A stretch of 64,000 nucleotides of DNA from Algibacter miyuki (GTDB lineage: Bacteria; Bacteroidota; Bacteroidia; Flavobacteriales; Flavobacteriaceae): assembly GCF_030409805.1 (NCBI RefSeq), contig NZ_JAUFQP010000007.1, positions 62,001 to 126,000 on the forward strand, read 5' to 3'. Below, piece by piece: positions 18,769 to 28,291 of this stretch. The position numbers were made by a program, and so were the translations under genes. A model generated the notes under the pieces. That model did not search any database. It saw only the letters and a list, made by a program, of their open reading frames with translations, and was not told the DNA's origin. Position 1 is the stretch's first letter. Each line of letters starts with the position of its first letter.

Positions 18769-21700
18769 TGGAATTAGAGCAATTAAACGAGCTACTTAAA
18801 AAGCACGAATTAGAGTTAGTAATCGGTCTGGAAACACACGTACGATTAAACACAAAATCAAAATTATTTTGTTCTTGTCCAAACGAAGAAATAGACACAC
18901 CTAACCAAAACATTTGTTCGGTTTGTACTGGCCAAATGGGTGTTTTACCATCCATTAACAAAGAAGCTATTACAAAGGCTATTTACTTTGGTAAAGCGGT
19001 AAAATCTACGTTTGAAAACGAAGTGATTTCTTGGGATAGAAAACACTACGAATATCCAGACAACCCGAAAAACATACAAATTACACAGTTTCATAACCCT
19101 GTTATTCCTGACGGACAAGTATCTTGTTTTAGAAACGATGGTTCGCAATTTACAGTGAATTTAACACAAGTTCATATCGAGGAAGATGCTGCAAAATTGA
19201 TGCATGAGAAAAAAATATCTCTAGTTGATTTCAATAAAGCAGGTGTTCCACTTATTGAAATTGTTACAGAACCTTGTATTCGCCATATTGAAGATGCTTC
19301 AACCTATGCGCAATACATTCAGCGTATTGTTCAAAACTTAAAAATATCTGAAGCTAACCTTGAAAAAGGAGAGTTTAAATCGGATGTTTCTGTATCGCTT
19401 CGTAAAAAACAGAGCTACGAACTAAACCCGAGAACTGAGATTAAAAACTTAAACTCGTTTAAGTTTATGATTGATGCTTTGAAGGAAGAAGTAGAAAAGC
19501 AACTTAATTATTACATCGAGAATAAAGCTTTTAGACCAGACCAAACTACGGTGCTTTGGGATGCCGATTTAAAGCAAACAAAAACCATGCGTAAAAAGGA
19601 ATTCGAGGCCGATTACCGTTTTATTTCGGAGCCCGATTTACCTTTTGTAAGCATTAAAGATGTTGTAGAATCTATTGATGTTGATTTAAGCACACTCCCT
19701 TTTGCTGTAGAATCTATTTTAATAAAAGGCGGTGTTTTACCTCAAGATGCTAAGTTTTTTACAGCCGATTCATTACGTTCGGAAACCTTTGTTGCTATTA
19801 ATAATGAATTGAAAGATCCATCATTCGTTGCAAAAACGTTAACCAATAATATTAAAGCTGAAGATTATACAAGTATTGAAAATATTTCAGATTTTATAGA
19901 AATTTTCAACTTATTCAAAAATGAAAAAGTAACGCCTGTTTTAGCACAAAACGCTATTAAATCGCTGTTAGAAGATTCAAAATTCGATTACAAAACGTAT
20001 TTTGAAGCCAATACTATTTCCGAAGAAAAAATAGAGAATGCCATTGCAAAGGTTATTTCTGAAAATGAAGCTGTTGCCAGTGATATTAAATCTGGAAACC
20101 AAGGAAAAGCTGGTATTTTAGTAGGAAAGGTAATTGCTATAATTGGTAAAGGTGCTTCAGGAAAAGTAATTCGTGAAGGGATTTTAAAACAAGTTCAAAC
20201 TTCTGGAGCTAATATTGAAGCTGTTGCCACTAGTCAACAACCAGAAACGAACAAAGTTCAAACTGTAAAACAAAAAGAAGAGGAAGTTCTACCGGAAATT
20301 CCTTTAATTATAAAAGACGAATATAGAACGCATGTCATCTCGGATGTATCTGAAGATAACATTGCAGAAACCGTGACGTTTTCAGGATGGGTGTCTTCTG
20401 TACGAGATCATGGTGAATTAATGTTTATTGATTTACGCGATTCAAGTACTCAAATTTTCCAAGTCCGTTTAAGCCGAGAATCTTTCGCGAATTTAGACGA
20501 ACTTGTAAAACTAAAACCAGAATCTGTTATTACCGTGACTGGTACTATTGTTCAACGTAAAGAAGACGACTATAATGCGGCTTTAAAAACAGGAACTATA
20601 GAATTAGAAGCGACAGATTTAGATATTTTAAACCTGTCTAAAACGCTTCCTTTTGAAATTAAACGCGCTACAAAAACGAATGAAAACGTTCGTTTTCAGT
20701 ATAAATATTTAGATCACAGAAATGACGATGTGCGTCGTGTTATTGTTAATCGCCATAAAGTGATTAAAATGATGCGTGATATTTTGGACGATGATGATTT
20801 CCTAGAAATTGAAACGCCAATTTTAAGTGCAGGAACCGATGAAGGCGCTCGTGAATTTATTGTACCAACCCGTAAGCAAGCCGGTTTATTTTACACTTTA
20901 CCTCAAGCCCCACAACAGTTTAAACAAATGTTGATGGTTAGTGGTTATGAGAAATATTTCCAAATTGCACGTTGTTTTAGAGATGAAGATTCTCGTGGCG
21001 ATCGCCAACCAGAATTTACACAACTCGATATAGAAATGGCTTACGCAAGTATGCAACAAATTATCGATTTAAACACGAAAATGTTTAACGCGATTGTGAA
21101 GAAAATATATGGCAAAAAATGGGTTTTACATCCGTTTGAAGTAATTACATATAAGGAAGCTATGGATTTTTACGGTTGCGACCGTCCAGATTTACGTTTC
21201 GGTTTAAAGCTGCAAGACATTACCGAAATTGTAAAAGAAACCAGCTTCCAAGTATTTAGTAAACCTATTGATGAAGGTGGTATTGTAAAATGCATAAAAG
21301 TTTCTGCCGAAGAACAAGGAAAAAAACGCTTATCTAAAGGACAGATTGAAAAACTTACCGGCATCGCGCAACAACATGGTTTAGGTGGTTTAGCCTATAT
21401 TATTGTAAATGAAAACGATTTACAATCGCCAATTATTAAATTTTTAGGTGAAGATATTGCTGCTGGAATTATAAAAACTACCAACGCTCAAGTTGGTGAT
21501 ATTGTGTTTTTCTCGGCTGCCGATTATGAAACAGCAAATAAAGCTTTAGATGCAGTGCGCCAAGAGTTAGGAAGCATGCTGCGTTTGATTAATCCGAAAG
21601 AATTACGACCTGCTTGGGTTGTAGATTTCCCGATGTTTGAAAAAACAGATGAAGGCCGTTGGACCTTTACACACAACCCATTCTCGATGCCTGCAATTTA

Positions 21701-22103
21701 CGATATCGACAAACACATGAATGGTAACGAAGATGAAATTGGAAGCATTATTGCGCAGCAATATGATTTAATTCTGAATGGTTACGAAATTGGTGGCGGA
21801 TCGGTGCGTGCACACAAACCAGAAATTCTAGAAGCAACCTATAAAAACATGGGTTATAATAAGGAAGAGATGATGAAAAGTGTTGGAACCATGTATAAAG
21901 CCTTCCATTACGGAGCACCACCACACGGCGGAATTGCCTGGGGTGTAGACCGTTTAATGATGATTTTAGAGAAAAAAGCATCCATTAGAGAGGTTATGGC
22001 ATTTCCAAAAACAGGAACTAGTGAAGATTTACTTTTTGGTGCGCCTTCATTATTATCTGATAAAAAAGTAGAAGAAATGAATGTTAAAGTGATGCGTAAG
22101 TAG
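18768..22103 (+). CDS. GatB-AspRS fusion: amidotransferase subunit B joined to aspartate-tRNA ligase
   Basis: One 1111-residue frame joins two full-length enzymes. Residues 1 to about 475 are GatB: VIGLETHVRLNTKSKLFC, the Zn-type Cys set CSCPN...CSVCTG, AGVPLIEIVTEP, and a C-terminal GatB/YqeY tail ending near EGILKQVQ. A Gln/Glu/Lys-rich linker (about 476-510) follows. Residues about 511-1111 are a bacterial-type AspRS: an OB fold (GWVSSVRDHGELMFIDLRD), motif 2 (CFRDEDSRGDRQPEFTQLD, near 735), a GAD insertion domain, and motif 3 (GGIAWGVDRLMMIL, near 1055). No frameshift is needed. The fusion tethers Asp-tRNA charging to transamidation. Related fusions are known in Flavobacteriia. Confidence 0.95.
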   Translation: MELEQLNELLKKHELELVIGLETHVRLNTKSKLFCSCPNEEIDTPNQNICSVCTGQMGVLPSINKEAITKAIYFGKAVKSTFENEVISWDRKHYEYPDNPKNIQITQFHNPVIPDGQVSCFRNDGSQFTVNLTQVHIEEDAAKLMHEKKISLVDFNKAGVPLIEIVTEPCIRHIEDASTYAQYIQRIVQNLKISEANLEKGEFKSDVSVSLRKKQSYELNPRTEIKNLNSFKFMIDALKEEVEKQLNYYIENKAFRPDQTTVLWDADLKQTKTMRKKEFEADYRFISEPDLPFVSIKDVVESIDVDLSTLPFAVESILIKGGVLPQDAKFFTADSLRSETFVAINNELKDPSFVAKTLTNNIKAEDYTSIENISDFIEIFNLFKNEKVTPVLAQNAIKSLLEDSKFDYKTYFEANTISEEKIENAIAKVISENEAVASDIKSGNQGKAGILVGKVIAIIGKGASGKVIREGILKQVQTSGANIEAVATSQQPETNKVQTVKQKEEEVLPEIPLIIKDEYRTHVISDVSEDNIAETVTFSGWVSSVRDHGELMFIDLRDSSTQIFQVRLSRESFANLDELVKLKPESVITVTGTIVQRKEDDYNAALKTGTIELEATDLDILNLSKTLPFEIKRATKTNENVRFQYKYLDHRNDDVRRVIVNRHKVIKMMRDILDDDDFLEIETPILSAGTDEGAREFIVPTRKQAGLFYTLPQAPQQFKQMLMVSGYEKYFQIARCFRDEDSRGDRQPEFTQLDIEMAYASMQQIIDLNTKMFNAIVKKIYGKKWVLHPFEVITYKEAMDFYGCDRPDLRFGLKLQDITEIVKETSFQVFSKPIDEGGIVKCIKVSAEEQGKKRLSKGQIEKLTGIAQQHGLGGLAYIIVNENDLQSPIIKFLGEDIAAGIIKTTNAQVGDIVFFSAADYETANKALDAVRQELGSMLRLINPKELRPAWVVDFPMFEKTDEGRWTFTHNPFSMPAIYDIDKHMNGNEDEIGSIIAQQYDLILNGYEIGGGSVRAHKPEILEATYKNMGYNKEEMMKSVGTMYKAFHYGAPPHGGIAWGVDRLMMILEKKASIREVMAFPKTGTSEDLLFGAPSLLSDKKVEEMNVKVMRK

Positions 22104-22133
22104 GACTTTTCAATTTCATTCAAAATAAATATA

Positions 22134-22166
22134 AAAGCTTCAGTTTATTACTGAGGCTTTTTTTTT
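22134..22166 (+). terminator. rho-independent terminator of the gat operon
   Basis: AAAGCTTCAG and CTGAGGCTTT form a stem around a seven-base loop, followed by nine T. Confidence 0.85.
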
Positions 22167-22222
22167 GTTAGAAACAAAATATACAAACAAGCACAATTAC
22201 CTAACAACCAATAACGTCTACT

Positions 22223-22525
22223 CTACTTTCCGTCAGCCATATAATACAAGCGTTTCAAACTTCTTTTAAGCATGGAAAACCTATAAATACCAATAATAAA
22301 AAACAGGCCACTAAAAGCAAGGCCAACAACAGTAAGGTATTTAAAGTTTGGAAATTCTTTTATTTGATACAATGCTAAGCTTCCTAAGAGCAAATAAAGC
22401 GACGAACGTATGTAAGACAACAATGTGCGTTCATTGGCCAAGCGTGTGCGCTCTATGGCTAAATAATCTCGTAAAATAACTTTTTGGTCTGGTTCAAAAT
22501 CTCGACCAAAGCGGAGAAGCTTCAT
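22223..22525 (-). CDS. DUF202 membrane protein
   Basis: 100 residues. The DUF202 signature RTRLANERTLLSYIRSSLYL lies at about residues 27-46, followed by two membrane helices (about 40-58 and 66-84) and a basic tail. DUF202 proteins are small inner-membrane proteins; some eukaryotic relatives are linked to vacuolar or SPX-domain proteins, but the bacterial role is unknown. It converges on the gat operon terminator and is divergent from the DUF2911 gene. Confidence 0.85.
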   Translation of the reverse strand: MKLLRFGRDFEPDQKVILRDYLAIERTRLANERTLLSYIRSSLYLLLGSLALYQIKEFPNFKYLTVVGLAFSGLFFIIGIYRFSMLKRSLKRLYYMADGK

Positions 22526-22614
22526 TTTTGTGAATTTGTATATAAAAATACAGTTTTTTATCTAAGTTTAAATAATCTTCCAAAGTCTATTCAAAAAAAG
22601 ATTAAACAAGATTG

Positions 22615-22629
22615 TAATCTTTTAGATTA
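22615..22629. promoter_or_regulatory. palindrome upstream of the DUF2911 gene
   Basis: TAATCT-TTT-AGATTA is a perfect inverted repeat in the 179-bp gap between two divergent genes. It could be an operator; chance is possible in AT-rich DNA. Confidence 0.25.
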
Positions 22630-22704
22630 TAAACCGACTGTTTCTTGAAATAACAACTATTTTAGTATATCTAAAAAAATATTTAAAAAATTAAAAATTT
22701 TATC

Positions 22705-23247
22705 ATGAAAAAAACAACTGTATTCACAAGTCTTGCTTTCGTATTCGTAATGTTATTATCAACAAGTGTAAGCGCTCAAAAATTCTCAAAATTAGATAAA
22801 AGCCCAATGGATGCGGCTGCTTTCCCTTCGGATTACAAAGACGCAAATAAAGACATTAAAATTATTTATAGCCGACCACAATTAAACGGACGTGATTTAG
22901 CAACTTTAGCACCAAACGGTAAAGTTTGGAGAGTAGGCGCTAATGAAGCTGCTGAATTAACATTGTTCTCAGATATGAAATTTGGTGATACCACTGTTAA
23001 AGCTGGAACATATACTTTCTATTTAATTCCTAATGAAAACGAATGGACTGCAATAATTAATAAAGATTTAAATGTTTGGGGTTCTTATTTCTACAAAGAA
23101 GCGAACGATGTTGCTAGATTATCTGTACCGGTAACTTCTGGAGATGATTTAGATGCTTTTTCTATTGCTTTTGATGAAGCTGATGGAGCCATAAACATGC
23201 ATTTAGGTTGGGGAACTACTCGTATTGCTGTACCTTTTGTAAAGTAA
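22705..23247 (+). CDS. DUF2911 secreted protein
   Basis: 180 residues. A clear signal peptide (KKTTVFTSLAFVFVMLLSTSVSAQ) is followed by the DUF2911 domain: DIKIIYSRPQLNGRDLATL, GKVWRVGANEAAELTLFSDM, VKAGTYTFYLIPNENEWTAI and NKDLNVWGSYFY. The domain is common and often multi-copy in Bacteroidota secretomes; no activity is established. It is a single gene with its own terminator. Confidence 0.93.
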   Translation: MKKTTVFTSLAFVFVMLLSTSVSAQKFSKLDKSPMDAAAFPSDYKDANKDIKIIYSRPQLNGRDLATLAPNGKVWRVGANEAAELTLFSDMKFGDTTVKAGTYTFYLIPNENEWTAIINKDLNVWGSYFYKEANDVARLSVPVTSGDDLDAFSIAFDEADGAINMHLGWGTTRIAVPFVK

Positions 23248-23266
23248 TAACAAACTTATCATATAT

Positions 23267-23303
23267 AAAAATCCCGCAAACTTAAGTTTGCGGGATTTTT
23301 TTT
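23267..23303 (+). terminator. rho-independent terminator
   Basis: A near-perfect 13-bp stem (ATCCCGCAAACTT with AAGTTTGCGGGAT) with an A-run before and a T-run after; usable from both strands. Confidence 0.9.
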
Positions 23304-23347
23304 GATTCTTTTATAATGTCTTAATCGATATCTATTAAAATGGAATT

Positions 23348-24589
23348 TTAAGAATATATTTTTTTTACAACTTTCCCAATACTTAAACCTTGTACTATAA
23401 TTGAGAACAACACAATAATATAAGTTACATGAAGTATTAAATCTCCTGAAAGTTCTTTACTTAAACTTAATGCTAACGCAATAGAAATACCACCTCGTAA
23501 TCCGCCCCAAGTTAAAACAACAACGGTTTTAATGGGTTTCTTTTCTTCGTGTTTTAATAATGAATATGGTAAAAGCACAGAAACGAATCGTGCTAAAAGC
23601 ACAATTAAAACACCAAGAACACCTAATAAAATATAATTTGTATTAAAATTTAATAAATGAATAGCAAGCCCTATAAGCACAAAGAGAATACCATTAAATA
23701 CATCGTCTAAAATCTCCCAAAAGGAACTAATCGCCTTTTGTATTTGGTTTTTATCTTCATTAACATGAATTTTATTCCCTATATATAGTCCTGCCACAAC
23801 CATCGCCAATGGTGCCGATGTATGTAATATAAATGCACCCGCGGTACCCCCCATAACAGTAGCAAGTGTAATCATGACCGCTAATTGGGGATTTTCCTTT
23901 AAAGACTGAATACATTTTAAACCTAAAAAACCAATGAACAATCCGTAAAGTACTCCACCAACTGCTTCTTCTAAAAACAGCATTCCTATTTCGGCTCCAA
24001 TCTCTGTATTACTATACTCACCAGTCGCTTGAGCTATTAACAGTATTCCTGAAAACACAACCACACCAATACCATCATTAAACAACGATTCGCCTTCTAT
24101 TTTAATCCCTAAACTTTCGGCAATATTCGCTTTTTTCAAAATAGCCATAACAGCGATTGGATCGGTTGGAGATATTAAAGCCCCAAATAGCAGTGCATCC
24201 AAAAATGGTAATTTCACACCAATAAGTTGAGCTCCGAAAAAGGTTAAGCCTCCAACTAAAAATGTAGATATAAGCACTCCAAAAGTTGCAAATAGAAAAA
24301 TAGATTTTTTTTCTTTAGCAAGTGCCGCGAGGTTAACATGTAACGCGCCAGCAAATAACAAAAAACTTAAAATACCATTAAGTAACAGTGTTTTAAAATC
24401 TGCATTAACAATAATGTTATAAAAGAATTTATAAAGTTCAGGAAAAACAATTTCACTTAGCTTTATAGGAACAATTAATATTAAACTCAAAACCATTAAC
24501 CCGATAGTGGTTGGCAATTTTAACCATTTATAATTAGTGTAATTAAAAAGTGTCGCTATTGTAAATATAATACTGAAGGATTCGAACAT
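23348..24589 (-). CDS. CPA1-type cation:proton antiporter (NhaP-like)
   Basis: 413 residues with about 12 membrane helices. The antiporter core is visible: [18 protein letters not shown] (about 137-154) and [16 protein letters not shown] (about 163-178), where the ND pair is the ion-binding Asn-Asp of CPA1 exchangers. A later helix has [18 protein letters not shown]. There is no large cytoplasmic tail, so it is a short bacterial NhaP/NhaK type. It exchanges Na+ or K+ for H+ at the inner membrane, suiting a salt-exposed lifestyle. The DUF2721 gene lies 88 bp upstream on the same strand. Confidence 0.9.
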   Translation of the reverse strand: MFESFSIIFTIATLFNYTNYKWLKLPTTIGLMVLSLILIVPIKLSEIVFPELYKFFYNIIVNADFKTLLLNGILSFLLFAGALHVNLAALAKEKKSIFLFATFGVLISTFLVGGLTFFGAQLIGVKLPFLDALLFGALISPTDPIAVMAILKKANIAESLGIKIEGESLFNDGIGVVVFSGILLIAQATGEYSNTEIGAEIGMLFLEEAVGGVLYGLFIGFLGLKCIQSLKENPQLAVMITLATVMGGTAGAFILHTSAPLAMVVAGLYIGNKIHVNEDKNQIQKAISSFWEILDDVFNGILFVLIGLAIHLLNFNTNYILLGVLGVLIVLLARFVSVLLPYSLLKHEEKKPIKTVVVLTWGGLRGGISIALALSLSKELSGDLILHVTYIIVLFSIIVQGLSIGKVVKKIYS

Positions 24590-24677
24590 TTTATTTAGAT
24601 GGTATTAAAATATTTCATTACGAAAATAACAATAGAAAGATAAAACTTCCTATTGAATTAATAATAAGATATTAGAT

Positions 24678-25049
24678 TTAATCTATTGTGTTCTGAAATT
24701 GATTTTGCCGAATTGTTACTGCCCTAAAGGAAAATGTTACTAAAGAAAAAAGTCCGATGAGGGCGAAGAAAATAGCTAAAACACTGGTATACAACGAAGT
24801 TTTCCCAACTTCATATAAACCATTTATAACAGCAGATATTAATAAAAGTGCTACAGCAACATAGAAAAAAACCATAGCCATATTAAGCAACTTCAATTGT
24901 TTTAATTTTCTTGCAATAATGGTTTTCTTTTTAGAACTTTCAATCAGTACGTTTATTTCATTACTCAAAGTGACCATTAAGTTTGAAGTTGAAAGAATAA
25001 GCAATCCTAAACCAGGCACAATTGTAATTGGTAAATACCAGTTTTCCAT
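24678..25049 (-). CDS. DUF2721 membrane protein
   Basis: 123 residues, three membrane helices (about 5-25, 55-75, 84-106). The pattern PGLGLLILSTSNLMVTLSNEI, then a basic cytoplasmic stretch with RKLKQLKLLNMAMVFFY, is typical of DUF2721. Function unknown. It precedes the antiporter gene on the same strand and may be co-transcribed with it. Confidence 0.85.
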   Translation of the reverse strand: MENWYLPITIVPGLGLLILSTSNLMVTLSNEINVLIESSKKKTIIARKLKQLKLLNMAMVFFYVAVALLLISAVINGLYEVGKTSLYTSVLAIFFALIGLFSLVTFSFRAVTIRQNQFQNTID

Positions 25050-25080
25050 GAGAATTTATTTTTAAACCGTTTTGAGCAAG

Positions 25081-25334
25081 TTATTTTGTGCGCCCCTTGT
25101 ATGATTCTGTTTCATCGCAATACATATCTAACTAGGTTTCTAAATATGCATCACGATTAAATAATCCTACCAACCAATGGTCTCCTTTAATTTTAGTTAA
25201 AATATACGAAGTACTTTATTATTATCTTTTGAAACTCCAGAATCTACACGATAATCCCATCCATTTACGAGTACGCGTTCTGGCTGCTTGCTTTCTAAAT
25301 TGTTTGTTCGAACAATAACCACCGGTCTTTTCAT
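25081..25334 (-). pseudogene. broken last gene of the CRTAC1 operon
   Basis: An ATG at 25334 overlaps the stop of the upstream four-TM gene in an ATGA arrangement, the mark of a formerly translated neighbour. It reads 45 codons (MKRPVVIVRTNN... to KVLRIF) and hits TAA near 25199. Shifting frame there continues as LTKIKGDHWLVGLFNRDAYL..., reaches a TAG at 25132-25134, and goes on in the same frame (LDMYCDETESYKGRTK) to a TAA at 25081. Coding-like composition on both sides of the two lesions suggests one gene of about 84 codons disabled by a frameshift and a nonsense change. Family not recognised. A short 45-residue product remains possible. Confidence 0.5.
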
Positions 25335-25699
25335 AATTTAAAATTTAATATTTTAAAAAGCATTAAACTACTAAAAAGCAATAATGAATAATAGCACATG
25401 GGTGTACCAAAAGCTGTTTTCGGGCATTCGGCATAACCTAAAAGCTGCATGATTGAAGCAACTAAAGCAATACTACATGCTAAGCCTGCAAACAGAAAGT
25501 ATAGCACGTTCCATTTTTTTAGAATATGTGCTATCAGCGGAATAAGAAAACAGATTAGAATAACCAAACACATGGGGATGCCCATTATTTTTGGGCAGCC
25601 TTCACCTGTTTTTAATTCTTCAATAACTAATCCGCCAGCTCCATATACACCTATTATAAGCACACCAAGAATAGCATAATATGTAATTCTTTTTAGCAT
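25331..25699 (-). CDS. four-TM membrane protein with duplicated CPK-GxPMC motif
   Basis: 122 residues, four membrane helices forming two halves. Each half carries a near-identical cysteine motif: GEGCPKIMGIPMC (about 32-44) and AECPKTAFGTPMC (about 90-102), at the start of a helix. This points to an internal duplication and to a paired-Cys redox or metal site at the membrane surface. No named family is recognised. It starts with a one-base overlap (TAATG) after the CxxC protein and ends overlapping the broken gene. Confidence 0.75.
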   Translation of the reverse strand: MLKRITYYAILGVLIIGVYGAGGLVIEELKTGEGCPKIMGIPMCLVILICFLIPLIAHILKKWNVLYFLFAGLACSIALVASIMQLLGYAECPKTAFGTPMCYYSLLLFSSLMLFKILNFKL

Positions 25700-25968
25700 T
25701 ATTGGCTAGTTACAACTACGCAAGTAGGGCATTCTGTACCTTTAACTGTGCTTTTAAGCTTAATCCCATCGAGGTGTGTTACTACAAATTTCTGCACAAA
25801 TGCATAATTAGCACTATGGTTATTAACACTTATTTGCATATCCTCATACTTTTCTCTTATGAGGTTATCGTACTCTTGATGCCCCCAACAATTAGGACAA
25901 TAGCCTTTAGATAAATCGTTAATTTCTTTTTCCTTGCCCTTGCCTAATAATTGTTTTATAAAATTCAT
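25699..25968 (-). CDS. small protein with two Cys pairs
   Basis: 89 residues, soluble. CPNC (about 24-27) and CPTC (about 81-84) frame the protein, like a split zinc ribbon. Between them is a region with His and Tyr residues (NNHSANYAFVQKFVVTHLDG). It lies three bases after the CRTAC1 stop and overlaps the next gene by one base, so it belongs to the same operon. Metal binding or redox activity is a guess from the Cys pairs; no family is recognised. Confidence 0.7.
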   Translation of the reverse strand: MNFIKQLLGKGKEKEINDLSKGYCPNCWGHQEYDNLIREKYEDMQISVNNHSANYAFVQKFVVTHLDGIKLKSTVKGTECPTCVVVTSQ

Positions 25969-25971
25969 CTC

Positions 25972-27633
25972 TTAGTTTTTTAATTCTACTATTTCTATAT
26001 CTGTTTCTTCTACAATAGGTGCTTTAACCTGTGGTTTTAAATCGATAACCGAGTTAACCTTCGGGTTATCAACACTAATTTCTTTGTTGTCTGCCAAAAG
26101 CACTTTAATATTCAAAACAGTAGATTCTTTACCTAATCCAAATTGAAGCAATGCCGTTTGATCACTAGCTAAACCTTCCCCGCTTACTAACCAATCGGTT
26201 AACGTTTTTGTTGGCGTAGTTACTGTTACCTTTGCTCCTTGTGCATTTACAGATTCTCCTAAGTCTACTTGTAGATAATTGTTAGTTCCTCCTTTGTTGA
26301 TATAGGCTAAGGATGGCGAGTCGATGTTTACCCAAATCATATCTAAATAACCATCTTGATTAAAATCACTTACTAATGATGTTATAGCGTAATACGGATT
26401 AACAACACCACTTTTTTCTTCAGTTGGTGCAAACGTGCCATCTTCCTTCTGAACTAAAAATCTACTAGGCAGTTTAAACAGTTTATTAGGTGCAAAATCT
26501 ACATAATTTTCAGCTACCATTAAATCTTGTAAACCATCATTATTCATATCTGCAAAGGTGCAACCCCAAGAAAACTCATAGTCTGCAATTTTAGTCTCTT
26601 CCGCTGTATCTGTAAATTTAAAGTTTCCTTCATTTTTAAAAAGAATCCATTTTTCATTAAATAAAGATGCCTCTTTTATATCGCCTTTCGCAATCGCTCT
26701 AGGAAGCGTACTTCCTGTATTAGAAAACATAAAATCTACCAACCCATCATTATTATAATCACCAACTGCTAATCCCATTGGGTAGGCGAATTTTTTGGTT
26801 AGCGGGTTCGGTTTCATCGTGTATGTTAGGTCGCCGTTGTTTTTATAAGTTCTTGCTTCACCCGTATCATGCACCACAACTAAATCTAACCAAGAATCGT
26901 TATCAATATCAACTAAAACACCTTGAAACGTGTTGTGAACATAGTCTAAGCCAGCTTCTTTAGTGATACTTACAAAATTTTCGTTTCCTGTGTTTAAAAG
27001 TAATTCACTTGTAGAACCGTAAGTGTAATCTTCAAAAATGGTTTGCCCTTCCATCAGCTCTTTTTTAAGGTAGGTTGCCATAAAAATATCTAAATCACCA
27101 TCTTTATCAATATCACCAACCGTTAATCCGGCAGGTGTTGATTTTTCATTTATTGGTGTGTCAATCTTTTTAGCGCTAAACTTTCCGCCGGTATTATAAT
27201 AGATTGTTAAACCATCTTCTCTACCAAGTAAAATATCGGTAAATCCGTTGTTATCAAAATCGGCAGAAACAACACCAACCGTGGTTAACGTACTCCCTTT
27301 TTGCTGTAAATTAACTTCGGAAGAAATATCGACAAACTGATTATCACGATAAGCAAAAATGGCATCTTCTTGAAACATGCCACCTCCAAAAAAGACTTCG
27401 TCTATATTATCGTTATCAATATCTATTAAAGCTGAAGGTGCTATTGGCAATGATTTAACACCATTATATTGATGTTTAAAATCAATAGCTATTTCTGAAA
27501 ATAAAGGAATTTTACTATCTTCTATTGTGATATCGTATTTATCTGAAACGGAATCGCGCCAGAAAAAACCAAGAATGAGTACAACTAGTAAAAGGATTAC
27601 TATTCCTGTGAATTTTAGAATTTTTTTAAGCAT
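25972..27633 (-). CDS. CRTAC1/ASPIC-UnbV FG-GAP repeat protein
   Basis: 553 residues. One N-terminal membrane anchor (about 7-25), then FG-GAP/VCBS beta-propeller repeats with Ca-binding DxDxDxxxD loops (LIDIDNDNIDEVFFGG, SADFDNNGFTDILLG, VGDIDKDGDLDIFMATY, DIDNDSWLDLVVVHD, VGDYNNDGLVDFMF, FADMNNDGLQDLMVAEN, VSDFNQDGYLDMIW), and a C-terminal ASPIC/UnbV domain (about 445-535, with SVNAQGAKVTV and LLQFGLGKE). It is exported and anchored at the membrane; the ligand is unknown. It shares eight bases with the preceding membrane-protein gene and leads three small genes. Confidence 0.9.
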   Translation of the reverse strand: MLKKILKFTGIVILLLVVLILGFFWRDSVSDKYDITIEDSKIPLFSEIAIDFKHQYNGVKSLPIAPSALIDIDNDNIDEVFFGGGMFQEDAIFAYRDNQFVDISSEVNLQQKGSTLTTVGVVSADFDNNGFTDILLGREDGLTIYYNTGGKFSAKKIDTPINEKSTPAGLTVGDIDKDGDLDIFMATYLKKELMEGQTIFEDYTYGSTSELLLNTGNENFVSITKEAGLDYVHNTFQGVLVDIDNDSWLDLVVVHDTGEARTYKNNGDLTYTMKPNPLTKKFAYPMGLAVGDYNNDGLVDFMFSNTGSTLPRAIAKGDIKEASLFNEKWILFKNEGNFKFTDTAEETKIADYEFSWGCTFADMNNDGLQDLMVAENYVDFAPNKLFKLPSRFLVQKEDGTFAPTEEKSGVVNPYYAITSLVSDFNQDGYLDMIWVNIDSPSLAYINKGGTNNYLQVDLGESVNAQGAKVTVTTPTKTLTDWLVSGEGLASDQTALLQFGLGKESTVLNIKVLLADNKEISVDNPKVNSVIDLKPQVKAPIVEETDIEIVELKN

Positions 27634-28291
27634 TTTTTTGATTTTTAATGTATTTGTTAAATTGGTATAATGATAATCCGAAAAGAATAAAATGAGTCAC
27701 GTTCATTAATATAGGTAGCATGTGCTTGCCTAAAGCGGGTATTAATTTCCCTAAAACCACTAATAAAATGAGTATTACAATAGGATTGAAAATTGCCATC
27801 CATTTTTTGTAGTATGTCCCTCCTTTTAAAATGGCAATAGCAAAAACAACAGATAATGTGGCTATAATAATACGTAGAGCTTGCACTAACACCTCCATGT
27901 GGTTTGTGTAATGTGATAATAAGTTTTGGTAGGCCAAAGGATCGATTGTTTCTTTTAAATGAACAATATTACCTATAGAAGCACGAGAGCCAATCCAAAC
28001 TCCACCAACTGCAAAAGCTATAAATCCTATGGCTAAAACCAGCCTAGCTAACGCTTCGTTGCCCGATTTAAGCATTCGATATATATGTATATATCCGGCA
28101 AAGTAAAAAGGTAATCCAATAACGGCCAAGAAATGACCTGCGGTAAGATTATTTAATGATACGAATTTGAAAAACTGATAATTTTCGGAATGTTCTAAAA
28201 TTGAGGGTGAATAATGTAAAAAATATTCCCCTAAGCCTACAAGAATAGAAGCAATAAGGCCTAGATACCCTAAAGTTTTAGTTAATTTCAT
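27626..28291 (-). CDS. multi-TM membrane protein, possibly DUF6796 family
   Basis: 221 residues with six or seven membrane helices, including a GEYFLHYSPS motif in the first loop and GGVWIGSRASIG in the middle. I think this is the DUF6796 group of bacterial membrane proteins, but the assignment is from memory of the pattern. No catalytic motif is visible. It is first in the leftward operon with CRTAC1, which starts inside its last eight bases. Confidence 0.65.
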   Translation of the reverse strand: MKLTKTLGYLGLIASILVGLGEYFLHYSPSILEHSENYQFFKFVSLNNLTAGHFLAVIGLPFYFAGYIHIYRMLKSGNEALARLVLAIGFIAFAVGGVWIGSRASIGNIVHLKETIDPLAYQNLLSHYTNHMEVLVQALRIIIATLSVVFAIAILKGGTYYKKWMAIFNPIVILILLVVLGKLIPALGKHMLPILMNVTHFILFGLSLYQFNKYIKNQKNA

